Shown here: piece after piece, positions 8,725 to 17,747 of the stretch
Numbering within the stretch: position 1 is the stretch's first letter
Layout of the letters: each line of letters begins with the position of its first letter
NCBI GenBank assembly: GCA_021413735.1
Contig: JAIOPV010000068.1
Location: 1-48,526 of the forward strand
From: Planctomycetota bacterium
GTDB lineage: Bacteria; Planctomycetota; Planctomycetia; Gemmatales; Gemmataceae
Length of the DNA: 48,526 bases
Reading direction: 5' to 3'
Position numbers and translations under genes: made by a program
The notes under the pieces: generated by a model
Told to the model about the DNA's origin: nothing
Databases searched by the model: none
What the model saw: the letters and a program-made list of their open reading frames with translations, nothing else

Positions 8725-8852
8725 GGAAGGCTGTTCCAGCACCGCTTTCGGGGCGAATCCGCACACCTGCGGGTCGGTCTGGAACAACCACGCCAAACGC
8801 GGTCTCGACCCGCAGGTGTGCGGATTCGCCCCGGCGGTGCCGTGAGCCTTCC
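8725..8852. repeat. Long imperfect palindrome (128 bp) in a divergent promoter region
   Basis: Arms pair as follows: 8749-8776 with 8806-8833 (28 nt, perfect), 8739-8744 with 8835-8840, and 8725-8732 with 8845-8852. The central spacer is about 29 nt. A second option exists inside, since TGTTCCA upstream of the arm pairs with TGGAACA in the spacer. It lies in the 510-bp gap (8516-9025) between divergently transcribed wrbA-like and DUF1080 genes, so it is not a conventional terminator. It could be a MITE-like mobile palindrome or a regulatory hairpin. Apart from this and the hairpin at 8889-8915 I see nothing else in the gap. Confidence 0.85.
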
Positions 8853-8888
8853 GCGTATCAGGTCTTGAAGTAAACGCCTCGGAACACG

Positions 8889-8915
8889 ACGAGCCGGGGA
8901 CCCTCCCCGGCTCGT
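8889..8915. repeat. Perfect 12-bp stem, 3-nt loop hairpin
   Basis: ACGAGCCGGGGA at 8889-8900 pairs exactly with TCCCCGGCTCGT at 8904-8915 around a CCC loop, followed by TCGTTT on the plus strand. It is 110 bp upstream of the DUF1080 start. It could terminate upstream readthrough, act in the leader of the DUF1080 gene, or be a small dispersed repeat. Confidence 0.7.
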
Positions 8916-9025
8916 TCGTTTGGCAACCCGCCAGCCATCACGGCTTCACGCGGTTTCCGGTTGCCTTCCAACTCGCTCAGTTCCACAATTCGAGAGTCAT
9001 GCCTTTTCCGAACCGGAGCGAATCA

Positions 9026-9787
9026 ATGCGCGTCAAGCGAGCTATCCTATGGGCCATCACCGGCGGAGCCGTCGCGTTCTCCATGAACGCGCACGCCGCA
9101 CGTCAATCCACCGAATTCAAGAGCGGCATCGTGTGGCCCGAACCCAAAATGGTCACCCCAGGTAAGACCGACGCCGAACCGCCAGCCGACGCCATCGTGC
9201 TATTCGACGGCAAAAACCTCGATATGTGGAAAGACGGCGCGAACTGGGAAATCAAGGACGGCGTTGCTACCTCGAAGAAGTCTGGCATCACCACGAAGGA
9301 AGCGTTCGGCGATTGCCAGTTGCACCTGGAGTTCGCAACCCCCGAGAAGATCGAAGGCAAGGGCCAGGGTCGCGGCAACAGCGGCGTCTACATCATGGGC
9401 AAGTACGAAGTGCAAATCCTCGACTCCATCGACAACCCGACGTACTTCGATGGCCAGTGCGCCAGCATCTACAAGCAGACGCCGCCGATGGTGAACGCGA
9501 GCCGCAAGCCCGGTGAATGGCAAACCTACGACATCATCTTCACCGCTCCGAAGTTCGGCGAAGACGGCAAAGTCACGAAGCCAGCGTATGCGACGGTCAT
9601 TCACAACGGCGTCGTGGTTCACAATCATTTCGAGTTGCTCGGCGGCACGTTCTACGATCGCGCACCGGTCTATCAGAAGCACGCGGAGAAGCTGCCGTTG
9701 AACTTGCAGTATCACGGCAACCCGGTGAAGTTCCGCAACATCTGGATTCGCTCCTTCGAGCCGCTCGTGGGCAAGAAGCCTGAGTGA
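9026..9787 (+). CDS. DUF1080 (3-keto-disaccharide hydrolase-like) secreted protein
   Basis: The 253-residue protein has an N-terminal hydrophobic export segment (residues 5-24, ending AHAA) and one DUF1080 domain, a concanavalin-type beta sandwich: IVLFDGKNLDMWKDG (about 60), GNSGVYIMGKYEVQILDS (about 120) and YHGNPVKFRNIWIRSFEP at the end. The family includes enzymes acting on 3-keto sugars and is greatly expanded in planctomycetes. The ATG at 9026 has a GGAGCG Shine-Dalgarno; an upstream ATG at 8999 would add nine residues before the signal peptide. It sits downstream of divergent WrbA/ThuA genes, which fits a sugar-oxidation context. Substrate is unknown. Confidence 0.92.
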   Translation: MRVKRAILWAITGGAVAFSMNAHAARQSTEFKSGIVWPEPKMVTPGKTDAEPPADAIVLFDGKNLDMWKDGANWEIKDGVATSKKSGITTKEAFGDCQLHLEFATPEKIEGKGQGRGNSGVYIMGKYEVQILDSIDNPTYFDGQCASIYKQTPPMVNASRKPGEWQTYDIIFTAPKFGEDGKVTKPAYATVIHNGVVVHNHFELLGGTFYDRAPVYQKHAEKLPLNLQYHGNPVKFRNIWIRSFEPLVGKKPE

Positions 9788-9819
9788 AGTCGCTCGCCAT
9801 GTCGCGAAGGAATTCTGCC

Positions 9820-10989
9820 ATGTCGATCACCGCAGCGCCGTCAGAAAGCACGAACCCGCTTCCGTTCCTGGCGGCACTCGGCCTCGCGGTGGTCGGGTTC
9901 TTCGTCGTCGTGAACGTCGCTGATGTCCTCGGTTACGGCAAGGACACGCACACGTTGCGGGTGCTCTCGCTCACGCTTCCGCTGTTCGTCGGTGGCGCGG
10001 TCGCGTTCTGGCCCGGGAGTTCGGTCGTTGTTCGCGTCGGGGTGCTGGCCGTCACGATCGGAGTTGCTGTCGCTGCGTGGGTGTACACACCGAGTTCAGG
10101 CGGAGGAATGTCGCTCGCTCAGGCTGTGGCGAAGCGCAATGAAGTACTCGCCGAAATCACGACAGCACCCTCGTACCAGGACGTCACGCGAGCAGAAGGC
10201 ATCGGAACGCGGCTAGCATCTCTCGCCGCCTTTCCGTCACTCATTGAGACCGTTCAACCTGACGTGAACGAATGGGGAAATGCCGCCGCCGAGCGACTCG
10301 CGGAACAATACCGCAGCGTCAGCCCCGACAACGTTTCCAGCCTCGACGAATTGACCAAACGCGCTCACCTATTGACGAAGTACATTCCACAGACACGCGA
10401 AGCGGTCGCCACTGCGGAACGCACCTTCTCCAACCGCAGCGCCGACTTCTGGGTCAGCGAGTTGAACCGCGTGCCAGCCGGCGACTTCATCAAGTTCCGT
10501 GCCTGGGGCAGCCGACGCGACTCCGTGAAATCCATCCTGCCAAACCCGACACGCATCGTGGAAGCGGAAAACGCGTGGGTCTCGTCCGCGGTTGAAGCGG
10601 CCATCACCCGATCTGAACTCATCCAGAAGTTCATGCCTCAGCGAGCACGCGATGCTCTGCTCACAACCGCGATGGAGATACGGAACCTACCCGAAGGTGG
10701 TGGCTCAGAGACGAAGCCGTTCCGTGCCGCTCGGCAACGATTGTTCGCGGTGGCGCTCGAACGGGCACAGGGCGAAGCGCAATCGCTTGCCGAACAGAGT
10801 GCATACGACCGGGCGTTCGACGTGGCGAAAACTCACGCGACTGGCTGGGCACTCGATGCCGTTGCACTTGGGCCGGATGCAACCACGAACCTGGCCCACT
10901 TCCGCGACGGATATGGCTTCCTCGCCACGCTCGCCGAGAAAGTCGGCGTCGGACCCGATTTCGTGCCGCCACCGAGAACCAAGCCGTGA
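9820..10989 (+). CDS. Hypothetical membrane-anchored protein, helical
   Basis: The 389-residue protein begins with three hydrophobic helices (about 13-35, 47-65 and 70-88 from the chosen start) and then a ~290-residue soluble, mainly helical part rich in Ala/Glu/Arg, including SLAEQSAYDRAFDVAKTHATGWALDAVALG. No catalytic motif or named domain is apparent. The ATG at 9820 has an AAGGAA Shine-Dalgarno; earlier ATGs at 9784 and 9799 are possible. It starts 32 nt after the DUF1080 gene and may be co-transcribed. I do not recognise a function. Confidence 0.75.
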   Translation: MSITAAPSESTNPLPFLAALGLAVVGFFVVVNVADVLGYGKDTHTLRVLSLTLPLFVGGAVAFWPGSSVVVRVGVLAVTIGVAVAAWVYTPSSGGGMSLAQAVAKRNEVLAEITTAPSYQDVTRAEGIGTRLASLAAFPSLIETVQPDVNEWGNAAAERLAEQYRSVSPDNVSSLDELTKRAHLLTKYIPQTREAVATAERTFSNRSADFWVSELNRVPAGDFIKFRAWGSRRDSVKSILPNPTRIVEAENAWVSSAVEAAITRSELIQKFMPQRARDALLTTAMEIRNLPEGGGSETKPFRAARQRLFAVALERAQGEAQSLAEQSAYDRAFDVAKTHATGWALDAVALGPDATTNLAHFRDGYGFLATLAEKVGVGPDFVPPPRTKP

Positions 10990-11060
10990 AGTGATTGAGA
11001 AGTGTTGGCGGAAAAGGAGAGTCGCCTGACGGGTGCCGAGTGCCGAGTGCCGTCGTCTTT

Positions 11061-11253
11061 TGTCTTTGCCCTGAAGGGGGGGATAACGTAGCCCGGGGCA
11101 AGCCGAAGGCAACGCCCCGGAATAGTTGTCGCACCCTTTTCAGGGTGCATGAGTTTTGGTGGTTGGCACCGGGGCGACCGTTGATCCCGGGGCTGCGACA
11201 GCTCCGCAGTCTTGCCCGGGGCTATGTTGTCCTGCCCCTTCGGGGCAAAGACA
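11061..11253. repeat. 193-bp multi-stem palindromic element between convergent genes
   Basis: Outer arms 11061-11079 and 11235-11253 match at 18 of 19 positions. Inner arms 11089-11102 (TAGCCCGGGGCAAG) and 11211-11224 are perfect, as are 11113-11120 and 11169-11176. A small hairpin, GCACCCT/AGGGTGC, sits near the apex at 11131-11148. The nested stems give an RNA-like secondary structure. It fills most of the 360-bp gap (10990-11352) between convergent genes. GC-rich palindromes with CCCCTTCGGGGC cores are common dispersed repeats in planctomycete genomes as I know them. An open frame runs through it, but it looks like a by-product of the repeat. Confidence 0.8.
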
Positions 11254-11352
11254 TGAACCGTTTCTCTTTTTCACCACCAACACGCACGACATCCTGCGAC
11301 ACCAGATGTCCCGCCGTCTGCTTTCAAGGCTCACATTGGTGAAGGTGGTTTC

Positions 11353-13224
11353 CTACGGCTTCGGAGCGGCTTTCGGAGCGCGGCGTAAGCTCACCGAATA
11401 CACGCCGCTCGCCAAGCCGGAAGCACCGTCTTCCGTAAGATCCAGATCCACGTCGATTCGGGCGGTCGCCGACACCACCTGCCCAGACTCCACATCAACG
11501 CTCGATGTCACTTCCATCTTGCCGCCGATGTTCGAGCCTTCACCCTTGCGACCGCGAACCAGCCCCTCCGCCTTGATAACCGCCTCAACCCGACCATTCA
11601 CGGTTCGCACTCCCAAGTACCGGAACGTCAGTTCGGCTACCGCCAGTTCCGGGGCCCCCGCAACGCTGAGCAGCACGTCACGCTTCGCCGTCCACGGCTT
11701 GTCAGATGTCACTTCCTTCCCCGTGAGCGGAATCACTGTCGAATCCAACCCCTGTGCCATCTGGAGAACCAGATACGACATGACGTTTCGATCCTTCGCC
11801 GGAAGCGAGGCGACCACCGGGCGGAATTCGAGGAACTCCCCTTCCTTGTTGATCGAGACGGTGGTTGGAACCTTGTCCACCTGCGAGAGCAATTCCTGAA
11901 GCCGAACGGATTTCGCTTCTTCCTTGCCGTCGGTGGCGATCGTGAGTTTCGCGTTCGAGAACAGGAGCTTGGCGGTCGTGCTGCCGTCTGGCTTGGCCTT
12001 GCCGTCGGTCTCGCGAACCAGATCGGTCTGGTACTTCATGCTCATGCTGTGGTCGTTCCCTTCCCGGTCGCGGATCTTCAGTTCCGCATCGCAATTCAGG
12101 AGCAACTTGCCAGGATCCCATGCGAGCGGTTTGTACCCCAACACGACCGGGGTTCGCTCAACGAGTTGCTGCGGACGGAATGGCCGACCCGGGAGAGTGA
12201 TTTCGTTCTTGTCTTTGACCGTCACGAGCTGGAGCCAGTACAGTTTCCCCTTCGGGAGTTCGGGCAACGCGATATCACCCTGAGCAAACCCGGCTTTGTA
12301 GACGAGATCGGTCTTCACACGTTCAGAGTCGCCGGGCAGTGCCTCGCGGGACTTCGGACCGGTGCGCTCTGGTCCTGGGTCGCCAGTCCACACTTCCGCC
12401 CGAATCGTCCGAACGCTGCTGAGTGGGTCATACGTCATCGTGCTCAGTGGCATCTTGATTGTGTCGCCGTCCTTGTAGGGAACGCCCCAGAACCAACGGT
12501 GAGTTCGCCCGAGGAGGAATGAGTGAACGTAGCCCACGGGCACAGCGAAATGAATCTGCGTGCCCTTGATGCCCGACACCGCGACGCCGACAACCGCACC
12601 CTTGGCGTCGAGAACTGGACCGCCCGAGTTGCCGGGGTGTAAACCGCCAGCGAGTTGAATCTGGGTGTAACCACTCGGAGCTTTGCGGGCGCTCGACGAA
12701 ACGGTGGATTTGGTAACCGTGATGGTCTTGCCCAGATCGTCGCCGAACGGGTAGCCGAAGATGAACACGTTCTGGGTTTCCAGGACTTCCGTGCGGCTCG
12801 GTGCCAACGCAAGAGGTGCCGGAAGATCCTTGCTGGAGACAACCAACACGCCGAGATCGCTACCCGCATCGACGCCGAGTACGCGGCCGATGTACGTCTT
12901 CTCGTCGGCGGTGCCACCGTGGACGATCACTTCGACCTTCTTGGGCTTGCGGCTCTCGTCACGCAGCATTCCGAGGACGTGAGCGTTGGTGAGAACGAGA
13001 TTCGGGCCGGCGCCGAAGAACCCACTTCCTTGAATCACGCTGTTATCTGGCAGTGTGACTTTCAGGCGAACAGTTGCCGCTTTCGATTTCTTCAGCGTGT
13101 CCGCATCGAGGGCATCGTCGGCCGCTCGGAGTGAAGCCGACTGCACAAGCACACAAAGCGAAGCCACGAACAGACCGAACAGCACAGCCCTGCGCGGCCG
13201 AGTACGGGCGAACGAGTTCGTCAT
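11353..13224 (-). CDS. Secreted trypsin-like serine protease (S1C/DegP-type fold) with large C-terminal extension
   Basis: The 623-residue protein has a signal peptide (residues 10-34, cleaved near SLRAAD) and an HtrA-like chymotrypsin fold with an intact triad: His82 (TNAHVL), Asp123 (GSDLGVL) and Ser200 (HPGNSGGPV). No PDZ domain is obvious. The C-terminal ~400 residues are beta-rich and match nothing I know. The ATG at 13224 is preceded by GAGG and starts the signal peptide; the frame is open further upstream to 13335 without support. It is expected in the periplasm or at the cell surface. The extension may recognise a substrate, which is inference. Confidence 0.88.
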   Translation of the reverse strand: MTNSFARTRPRRAVLFGLFVASLCVLVQSASLRAADDALDADTLKKSKAATVRLKVTLPDNSVIQGSGFFGAGPNLVLTNAHVLGMLRDESRKPKKVEVIVHGGTADEKTYIGRVLGVDAGSDLGVLVVSSKDLPAPLALAPSRTEVLETQNVFIFGYPFGDDLGKTITVTKSTVSSSARKAPSGYTQIQLAGGLHPGNSGGPVLDAKGAVVGVAVSGIKGTQIHFAVPVGYVHSFLLGRTHRWFWGVPYKDGDTIKMPLSTMTYDPLSSVRTIRAEVWTGDPGPERTGPKSREALPGDSERVKTDLVYKAGFAQGDIALPELPKGKLYWLQLVTVKDKNEITLPGRPFRPQQLVERTPVVLGYKPLAWDPGKLLLNCDAELKIRDREGNDHSMSMKYQTDLVRETDGKAKPDGSTTAKLLFSNAKLTIATDGKEEAKSVRLQELLSQVDKVPTTVSINKEGEFLEFRPVVASLPAKDRNVMSYLVLQMAQGLDSTVIPLTGKEVTSDKPWTAKRDVLLSVAGAPELAVAELTFRYLGVRTVNGRVEAVIKAEGLVRGRKGEGSNIGGKMEVTSSVDVESGQVVSATARIDVDLDLTEDGASGLASGVYSVSLRRAPKAAPKP

Positions 13225-13360
13225 GGGAACCTCGGAATCTGGCCGGGGTTGGGATGTGGCATGGGTTACCCGGCTTTGGTGCGTGGATAATTTCACCACG
13301 CCGAATTTCCAGGAGCAAGCGAAGACCGGAAACATTCAGAATTGAGAGATTCGCCAGATC

Positions 13361-13502
13361 CAGGGCTGAAATCACGGTTCCGGGCGTGAATCGTTCGTTT
13401 CCGGAGGCGAATGACATGGTTCCGGGGTTGAAATCTTGGTTCCGGACGTGTTTGGGGTCTTTCCGGACGTGGGGTGTGCGTATCGCCCGGAACCGATCAG
13501 AA
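13361..13502 (+). repeat. GGTTCCGG dispersed repeat, copy A (six imperfect units)
   Basis: GGTTCCGG-like cores (GGTTCCGG or TTTCCGGA) recur about every 20-22 bp from 13376, and the element ends in ATCGCCCGGAACC. The whole array is closely similar to the reverse complement of 21600-21730, apart from an extra ~22-bp unit here. It lies in the 461-bp gap (13225-13685) upstream of the DUF1549 gene. The long frame running through it is not likely to be translated, since the real gene start is downstream. I see nothing else in this gap. Confidence 0.8.
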
Positions 13503-13685
13503 GCAACCGACCCACTTGACTCCCTGCGAACGTTCACTCCGGAATTCAGTCGCACACCCCTCCATCTCATCTCTCGCAGTTCTCACTTGACTTGTGCGGG
13601 TTTCGGGTGGACGATTCATAAACCTGCACTTGCTCCCGTCGCGCCGGTCCCGCGACGGGCTTCCCACCCACCGAGGACCGCTGCC

Positions 13686-15227
13686 ATGCTGGTCTGTTTC
13701 CTACTTGCCACGGTCGTGAGCGTTGGAGATGCGCGTAACCCGCTACCCAACCGCATCGACACGCTGATCGCTGCCGGGTTCCCTGACTTCACCAAAGTCG
13801 CCGCGCCACCGGCTGACGATGCCGAGTTCTGCCGTCGAGTCTACCTCGACCTCACCGGCACCATTCCAACCGCAGCCGAAGTTCGCTCCTTCCTCGCCGA
13901 CAAGAACCCCAAGAAGCGAACGGCTCTCATCAACTCGCTGTTGAACACGCCAGGCTTCATTCGCCGCCTGATGTGGTTTCTCGACGTGACCCTCATGGAA
14001 CGTCGCGCGGATGCGAAGGTTCCGCGTGCTGCGTGGGAATCGTACCTGCAAACTGCCGTCACGGAGAACCGCCCGTACAACGTGCTGGTTCGCGATCTGC
14101 TGTCGAATGACGGCAGTGATCCGAAGACGCGAGCGGCCGCGAAGTTCTTCCTCGATCGCGACCTCGAACCGAACCTGGTCACCCGCGATTTGAGCCGCAT
14201 CTTCCTGGGGCGAAACTTGCAGTGTGCCCAGTGCCACGATCACCCCAGCGTGATCGACTACAAGCAGGAAGAATACTACGGCATCCAGGCGTTCGTGAAC
14301 CGTTCGTTTCTGTTCCCGAACGCACAGGCACCGACCGCGATCATCGCTGAGAAAGCCGAAGGCGACGTCACTTTCGTGAGCGTCTTCGACAAGGCGAAGA
14401 AGTCGTATACAGTCACGCCGAAGATGCCCGGCATGAAGGCCGCGACCGAGGAGAAGCCCGAGAAGGGCAAGGAATACAAGGTTGCCCCTGCCGCGAACGT
14501 GCGACCGATTCCCCTGTATAGCCGTCGCGAACAGCTTGCGGGTGCGATCACATCGCGTGACAACCCGGCGTTCGCTCGCACGGCCGTGAACCGCGTCTGG
14601 TCGATGATGCTCGGTCGCGGGCTGGTGAACGTGCTGGATTGGGACCACAGCGCGAACCCGCCGAGCCATCCGGAGTTGTTGGATCTGCTCGCGGCCGAAT
14701 TCGTTTCGCACAATTACGACGTGAAATGGCTCGTGAGTCAGATCGCCTACACGCAGACGTATCAGCGGAGCAGCGAGGTTCCTGCAACCCTCACCGACGT
14801 TCCAGCCGACCGGTATCTCGTTGCGATTATGAAGCCGCTGTCGCCGGAGCAGTTTGCGTTCGCGATCTCGCAAGCCGGCGGGCAGCCAAATGGGAACGGT
14901 GCTCTCGGCCCGTTCCGGAGTATGTTCGGAGCGCGTCCGGGGGAAGCGCAGGATGGCCTCACCGCGACGCTCGACCAAACGCTGTTCCTGAAGTACGGCG
15001 GAACGGTTCGCAGTTTAATTGCTGGTCGCCCTGCTCTGCTCGCGAAGCTGACCACCGACGACGCGATTGCCGAGGAATTGTTTCTGAGCGTGCTTTCGCG
15101 GCTTCCCACGGCCGACGAGAAACGCGATGTGATCGACGCTCTGAAGTCGGCCAAGGACCGCAACGCTGCCCTCGCGGAACTGACGTGGGCGCTGGTGGCC
15201 TCTGCGGAATTCCGATTCAACCACTGA
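13686..15227 (+). CDS. DUF1549/DUF1553 domain protein (planctomycete cytochrome-associated family)
   Basis: The 513-residue protein has a short N-terminal hydrophobic segment and the DUF1549 pattern (RIDTLIAAGFPDF, RRVYLDLTGTIPTAAEVRSFL, then CAQCHDHP with a CxxCH haem-type motif). DUF1553 follows (RREQLAGAITSRDNPAFARTAVNRVW, GLVNVLDWDHSANPPSHPELLDLLAAEF, and YTQTYQRSS). Unlike the second copy in the window it lacks a PSCyt1 haem domain. The ATG at 13686 follows GAGGA; the frame is open 204 codons upstream through a repeat, which I reject. It is followed by DUF1501, WD40 and DUF1080 genes on the same strand. The function of the family is unproven; an extracytoplasmic redox role is usually inferred. 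Confidence 0.92.
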   Translation: MLVCFLLATVVSVGDARNPLPNRIDTLIAAGFPDFTKVAAPPADDAEFCRRVYLDLTGTIPTAAEVRSFLADKNPKKRTALINSLLNTPGFIRRLMWFLDVTLMERRADAKVPRAAWESYLQTAVTENRPYNVLVRDLLSNDGSDPKTRAAAKFFLDRDLEPNLVTRDLSRIFLGRNLQCAQCHDHPSVIDYKQEEYYGIQAFVNRSFLFPNAQAPTAIIAEKAEGDVTFVSVFDKAKKSYTVTPKMPGMKAATEEKPEKGKEYKVAPAANVRPIPLYSRREQLAGAITSRDNPAFARTAVNRVWSMMLGRGLVNVLDWDHSANPPSHPELLDLLAAEFVSHNYDVKWLVSQIAYTQTYQRSSEVPATLTDVPADRYLVAIMKPLSPEQFAFAISQAGGQPNGNGALGPFRSMFGARPGEAQDGLTATLDQTLFLKYGGTVRSLIAGRPALLAKLTTDDAIAEELFLSVLSRLPTADEKRDVIDALKSAKDRNAALAELTWALVASAEFRFNH

Positions 15228-15231
15228 TTTT

Positions 15232-15296
15232 ATTGTGGTCCGCTCGCTCCGCGAGCGGTGCTTTCTGAACCGCTCGCGGAGCGAGCGGACCACAAT
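15232..15296. repeat. Perfect 28-bp inverted repeat hairpin between DUF1549 and DUF1501 genes
   Basis: The arms at 15232-15259 and 15269-15296 are exactly complementary, with a 9-nt loop. It begins 5 nt after the DUF1549 stop and ends 12 nt before the next start, so it occupies the whole intergenic space inside an operon-like gene set. No T-run follows. It may stabilise the upstream mRNA or be a mobile palindrome. Confidence 0.9.
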
Positions 15297-15308
15297 CAGG
15301 AGCCATTC

Positions 15309-16595
15309 ATGCAACGCTGCACCTATTCCTGCAACACTGCCGATCATGGGCTTTCGCGTCGTGCGTTCCTCGGAGCCAGCACAGCCGCAGCGCTGGGGCC
15401 GAGCGGTTTCGCTAACGCATACGCGAACGCCGAACTCGCCAAGACGCAAAAGCGAGTGCTGGTAATCTTCCTCGCGGGCGGGGCGAGCCAGCTTGAAACG
15501 TGGGACCCGAAGCCGAACACCGACACCGGCGGGCCGTTCAAGGCGATTCCGACATCGGTGCCGGGCACGCACATCGGCGAACTGCTGCCGTACACCGCGA
15601 AGCAAATGCATCGTCTCGCCATCGTTCGGGGCTTGAACTCGGTCTCGGACGATCACGGCATCGGCGAGAAGATCATGTTGACCGGTCGCAAGCCGGAACC
15701 AGCCGTAGAGTATCCGCACATCGGAGCCGTCGCCGCGAAACTCCTTGGCAACTCCGCCGCGAGTGCGTTGCCTGGTCACATTCAGATTCTCCCCAAAGGA
15801 AGCAGCGGCTTCGGCAAAGCCGACGCCACATTCCTGGGGCCGAAGTTCGGTTCGGTATCGCTTGGCGATGGCAAGCCGCCGGCCGATTTGCTGCGTCCCG
15901 CGAACATGACCGCAGAATCAGATGCGGCCCGTGAAGACTTCCGCCGCAAGCTGAACGATCGCTTCGCAAAGTCTCGTAAGTCTGCCGCGACTGATGCCTA
16001 CGCGGAATCGTTCGAGCAAGCCGAGCGTGTCGTGAAGCAGGGTGAAGTGTTCGACATCGAGAAGGAAGACCCGAAGGTTGCGGACCGCTATGGCCGACAC
16101 GACCTCGGCAGGCACTTCCTGCTCGCTCGGCGACTGCTCGAAGCGGGCGTGACGTATGTGAAGGTGTCGCACTCGAACTACGACACGCATCACGAGAACT
16201 TCGACTTCCACATCGAACAACTCGGCGAGTTCGATCGGCCGTTCGCGGCACTGATGGATGATCTCGCAGCACGCGGAATGTTGGAAACGACGCTCGTGAT
16301 CGTGATGAGCGAGATGGGCCGCACGCCGAAGATCAACGCGAACTATGGTCGCGATCACTGGTCGCGGGCGTGGTCGGTGGCGCTCGGCGGGTGCGGCATC
16401 AAGGGCGGGGCAGTCGTCGGCAAGACGAACGCGAACGGCACCGTCGTCACGGATCGCGAAGTGTATTCGGGGCACCTGTTCCACACGTATTTGCAGGCCG
16501 TCGGCCTCGATTCGAGCAAGAGCTTCCACCCGAACGATCGCCCCATTCCGATCGCCGATCCGAAGACTGCCGCCATCAGCGAAATCCTGGCGTAA
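15309..16595 (+). CDS. DUF1501 family Tat-exported protein (sulfatase/phosphatase-like fold)
   Basis: The 428-residue protein has a twin-arginine signal (GLSRRAFLGASTAAALG) and the DUF1501 landmarks: VLVIFLAGGASQLETWDPKPNTDTGGPF, HRLAIVRGLNSVSDDHG, TYVKVSHSNYDTHHENF, IVMSEMGRTPKIN and GRDHWSRAWSVALGGCGIKGG. This metal-dependent alkaline-phosphatase-like fold has no proven substrate, but the gene nearly always accompanies DUF1549/1553. The ATG at 15309 has AGGAG 6 nt upstream. An earlier ATG at 15258 lies inside the palindrome and is rejected. Confidence 0.93.
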   Translation: MQRCTYSCNTADHGLSRRAFLGASTAAALGPSGFANAYANAELAKTQKRVLVIFLAGGASQLETWDPKPNTDTGGPFKAIPTSVPGTHIGELLPYTAKQMHRLAIVRGLNSVSDDHGIGEKIMLTGRKPEPAVEYPHIGAVAAKLLGNSAASALPGHIQILPKGSSGFGKADATFLGPKFGSVSLGDGKPPADLLRPANMTAESDAAREDFRRKLNDRFAKSRKSAATDAYAESFEQAERVVKQGEVFDIEKEDPKVADRYGRHDLGRHFLLARRLLEAGVTYVKVSHSNYDTHHENFDFHIEQLGEFDRPFAALMDDLAARGMLETTLVIVMSEMGRTPKINANYGRDHWSRAWSVALGGCGIKGGAVVGKTNANGTVVTDREVYSGHLFHTYLQAVGLDSSKSFHPNDRPIPIADPKTAAISEILA

Positions 16596-16597
16596 TC

Positions 16598-17725
16598 ATG
16601 AATCCTCCCATTGATCCCATCGCCGCCCGTCTCGAACGCGAACTGAAACACGCCCGGCCGCTCATCGGATGCCGCTTCGACCCGAGCGGGCGATTCGTGT
16701 TCGCCTCGTCCGAAGACGACACCATTCAGCGATTCGACCTGCTCACGGGCACCAAGACGGCACTCCTCGGGCATAGGAGCTGGGTGCGTGGCCTCGCGTT
16801 CGTCGGCACACCAATCGCCGGTTCGGGTGAGGTCGCCGCGTGGCAACGCCGACAAACCAACCTTCACGCGGTCGCTGGTTTTGGTGGCACGATGTTGCCG
16901 CCACCGAAGGCCGCACCGTTCACGCTCATCTCGGGCGACTACCACGGCAACCTCATCTGGTGGCAAGGTGACGCCGAAACGCCAAAGCCGATTCGCACCG
17001 TGGAAGCTCACAAGGGTTGGGTTCGCGCCGTAGTGGTGAGCCCCGATGGAACCAGGATCGCGAGTTGCGGCAACGACAACGCCGTGAAGCTCTGGAAGGC
17101 CGATGATGGCACCCTGATCCGCACGCTCGAAGGGCACGCTTCACACGTTTACAATGTCGCGTTCCATCCGGACGGCACCCGCATCGCGTCCTGCGATTTG
17201 AAGGGCGTCGCGAAGGACTGGAACATCAAAACTGGCGTCGCCGACCGGGATCTCGACGCGAAGATCCTGACGAAGTACGATCCGACATTCATGGCCGACA
17301 TCGGCGGGGCGCGTGCGATGGCTTTCAGTCCGGATGGCTCGAAACTCGGCTGCGCGGGCATTACGAATGTGTCGAACGCGTTCGCGGGCGTCGGGAATCC
17401 CGCCGTGGTCGTATTCGACTGGAAAGACGGCAAGGCGAAGGTGCTGAAGCCGAAGGATGCGTTTCAGGGCACGGCGTGGGGCTTCGTGTTTCACCCGGCG
17501 GGCTTCTCGCTCGCGGCGGGTGGCGGAAGCGGCGGTCGCGTTTGGTTTTGGAAGGGCGACGACGTGGTGAGTATGCACATGCTGACGATCCCCGGCAACG
17601 CCCGTGACCTCGCGCTGACGGCCGACGGAGAACGCTTCGCGGTCGCCAATTCGGGCGGCAGCGTCTATGTATACACGTTCACGCCCGGCCCCGCGACCAC
17701 GCCCGTTGCACCACCCAAAAAGTAA
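16598..17725 (+). CDS. WD40 repeat protein
   Basis: The 375-residue protein has WD40 blades throughout, for example GHRSWVRGLAFVG, AHKGWVRAVVVSPDGTRIASCGNDNAVKLW and GHASHVYNVAFHPDGTRIASC, giving a probable seven-bladed propeller with some degenerate blades. No signal peptide is evident, so it appears cytoplasmic unless exported by another route. The ATG at 16598 overlaps nothing and lies just after the DUF1501 stop; the frame is open upstream inside DUF1501. It sits within the DUF1549-DUF1501-WD40-DUF1080 set, an arrangement typical of planctomycetes. The binding partner is unknown. Confidence 0.9.
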   Translation: MNPPIDPIAARLERELKHARPLIGCRFDPSGRFVFASSEDDTIQRFDLLTGTKTALLGHRSWVRGLAFVGTPIAGSGEVAAWQRRQTNLHAVAGFGGTMLPPPKAAPFTLISGDYHGNLIWWQGDAETPKPIRTVEAHKGWVRAVVVSPDGTRIASCGNDNAVKLWKADDGTLIRTLEGHASHVYNVAFHPDGTRIASCDLKGVAKDWNIKTGVADRDLDAKILTKYDPTFMADIGGARAMAFSPDGSKLGCAGITNVSNAFAGVGNPAVVVFDWKDGKAKVLKPKDAFQGTAWGFVFHPAGFSLAAGGGSGGRVWFWKGDDVVSMHMLTIPGNARDLALTADGERFAVANSGGSVYVYTFTPGPATTPVAPPKK

Positions 17726-17747
17726 CTTGCAGGTAAGGATTTTCTCC

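Noticed and set aside
10995-11342. Plus-strand open frame of 115 codons between convergent genes
   Set aside because: It runs through the 193-bp palindrome, has Arg/Pro/Leu-rich translation of the repeat and no start signal.
13074-13685. Long N-terminal extension of the DUF1549 frame
   Set aside because: It overlaps the opposite-strand protease gene start and the GGTTCCGG repeat, and the real start has a good Shine-Dalgarno at 13686.
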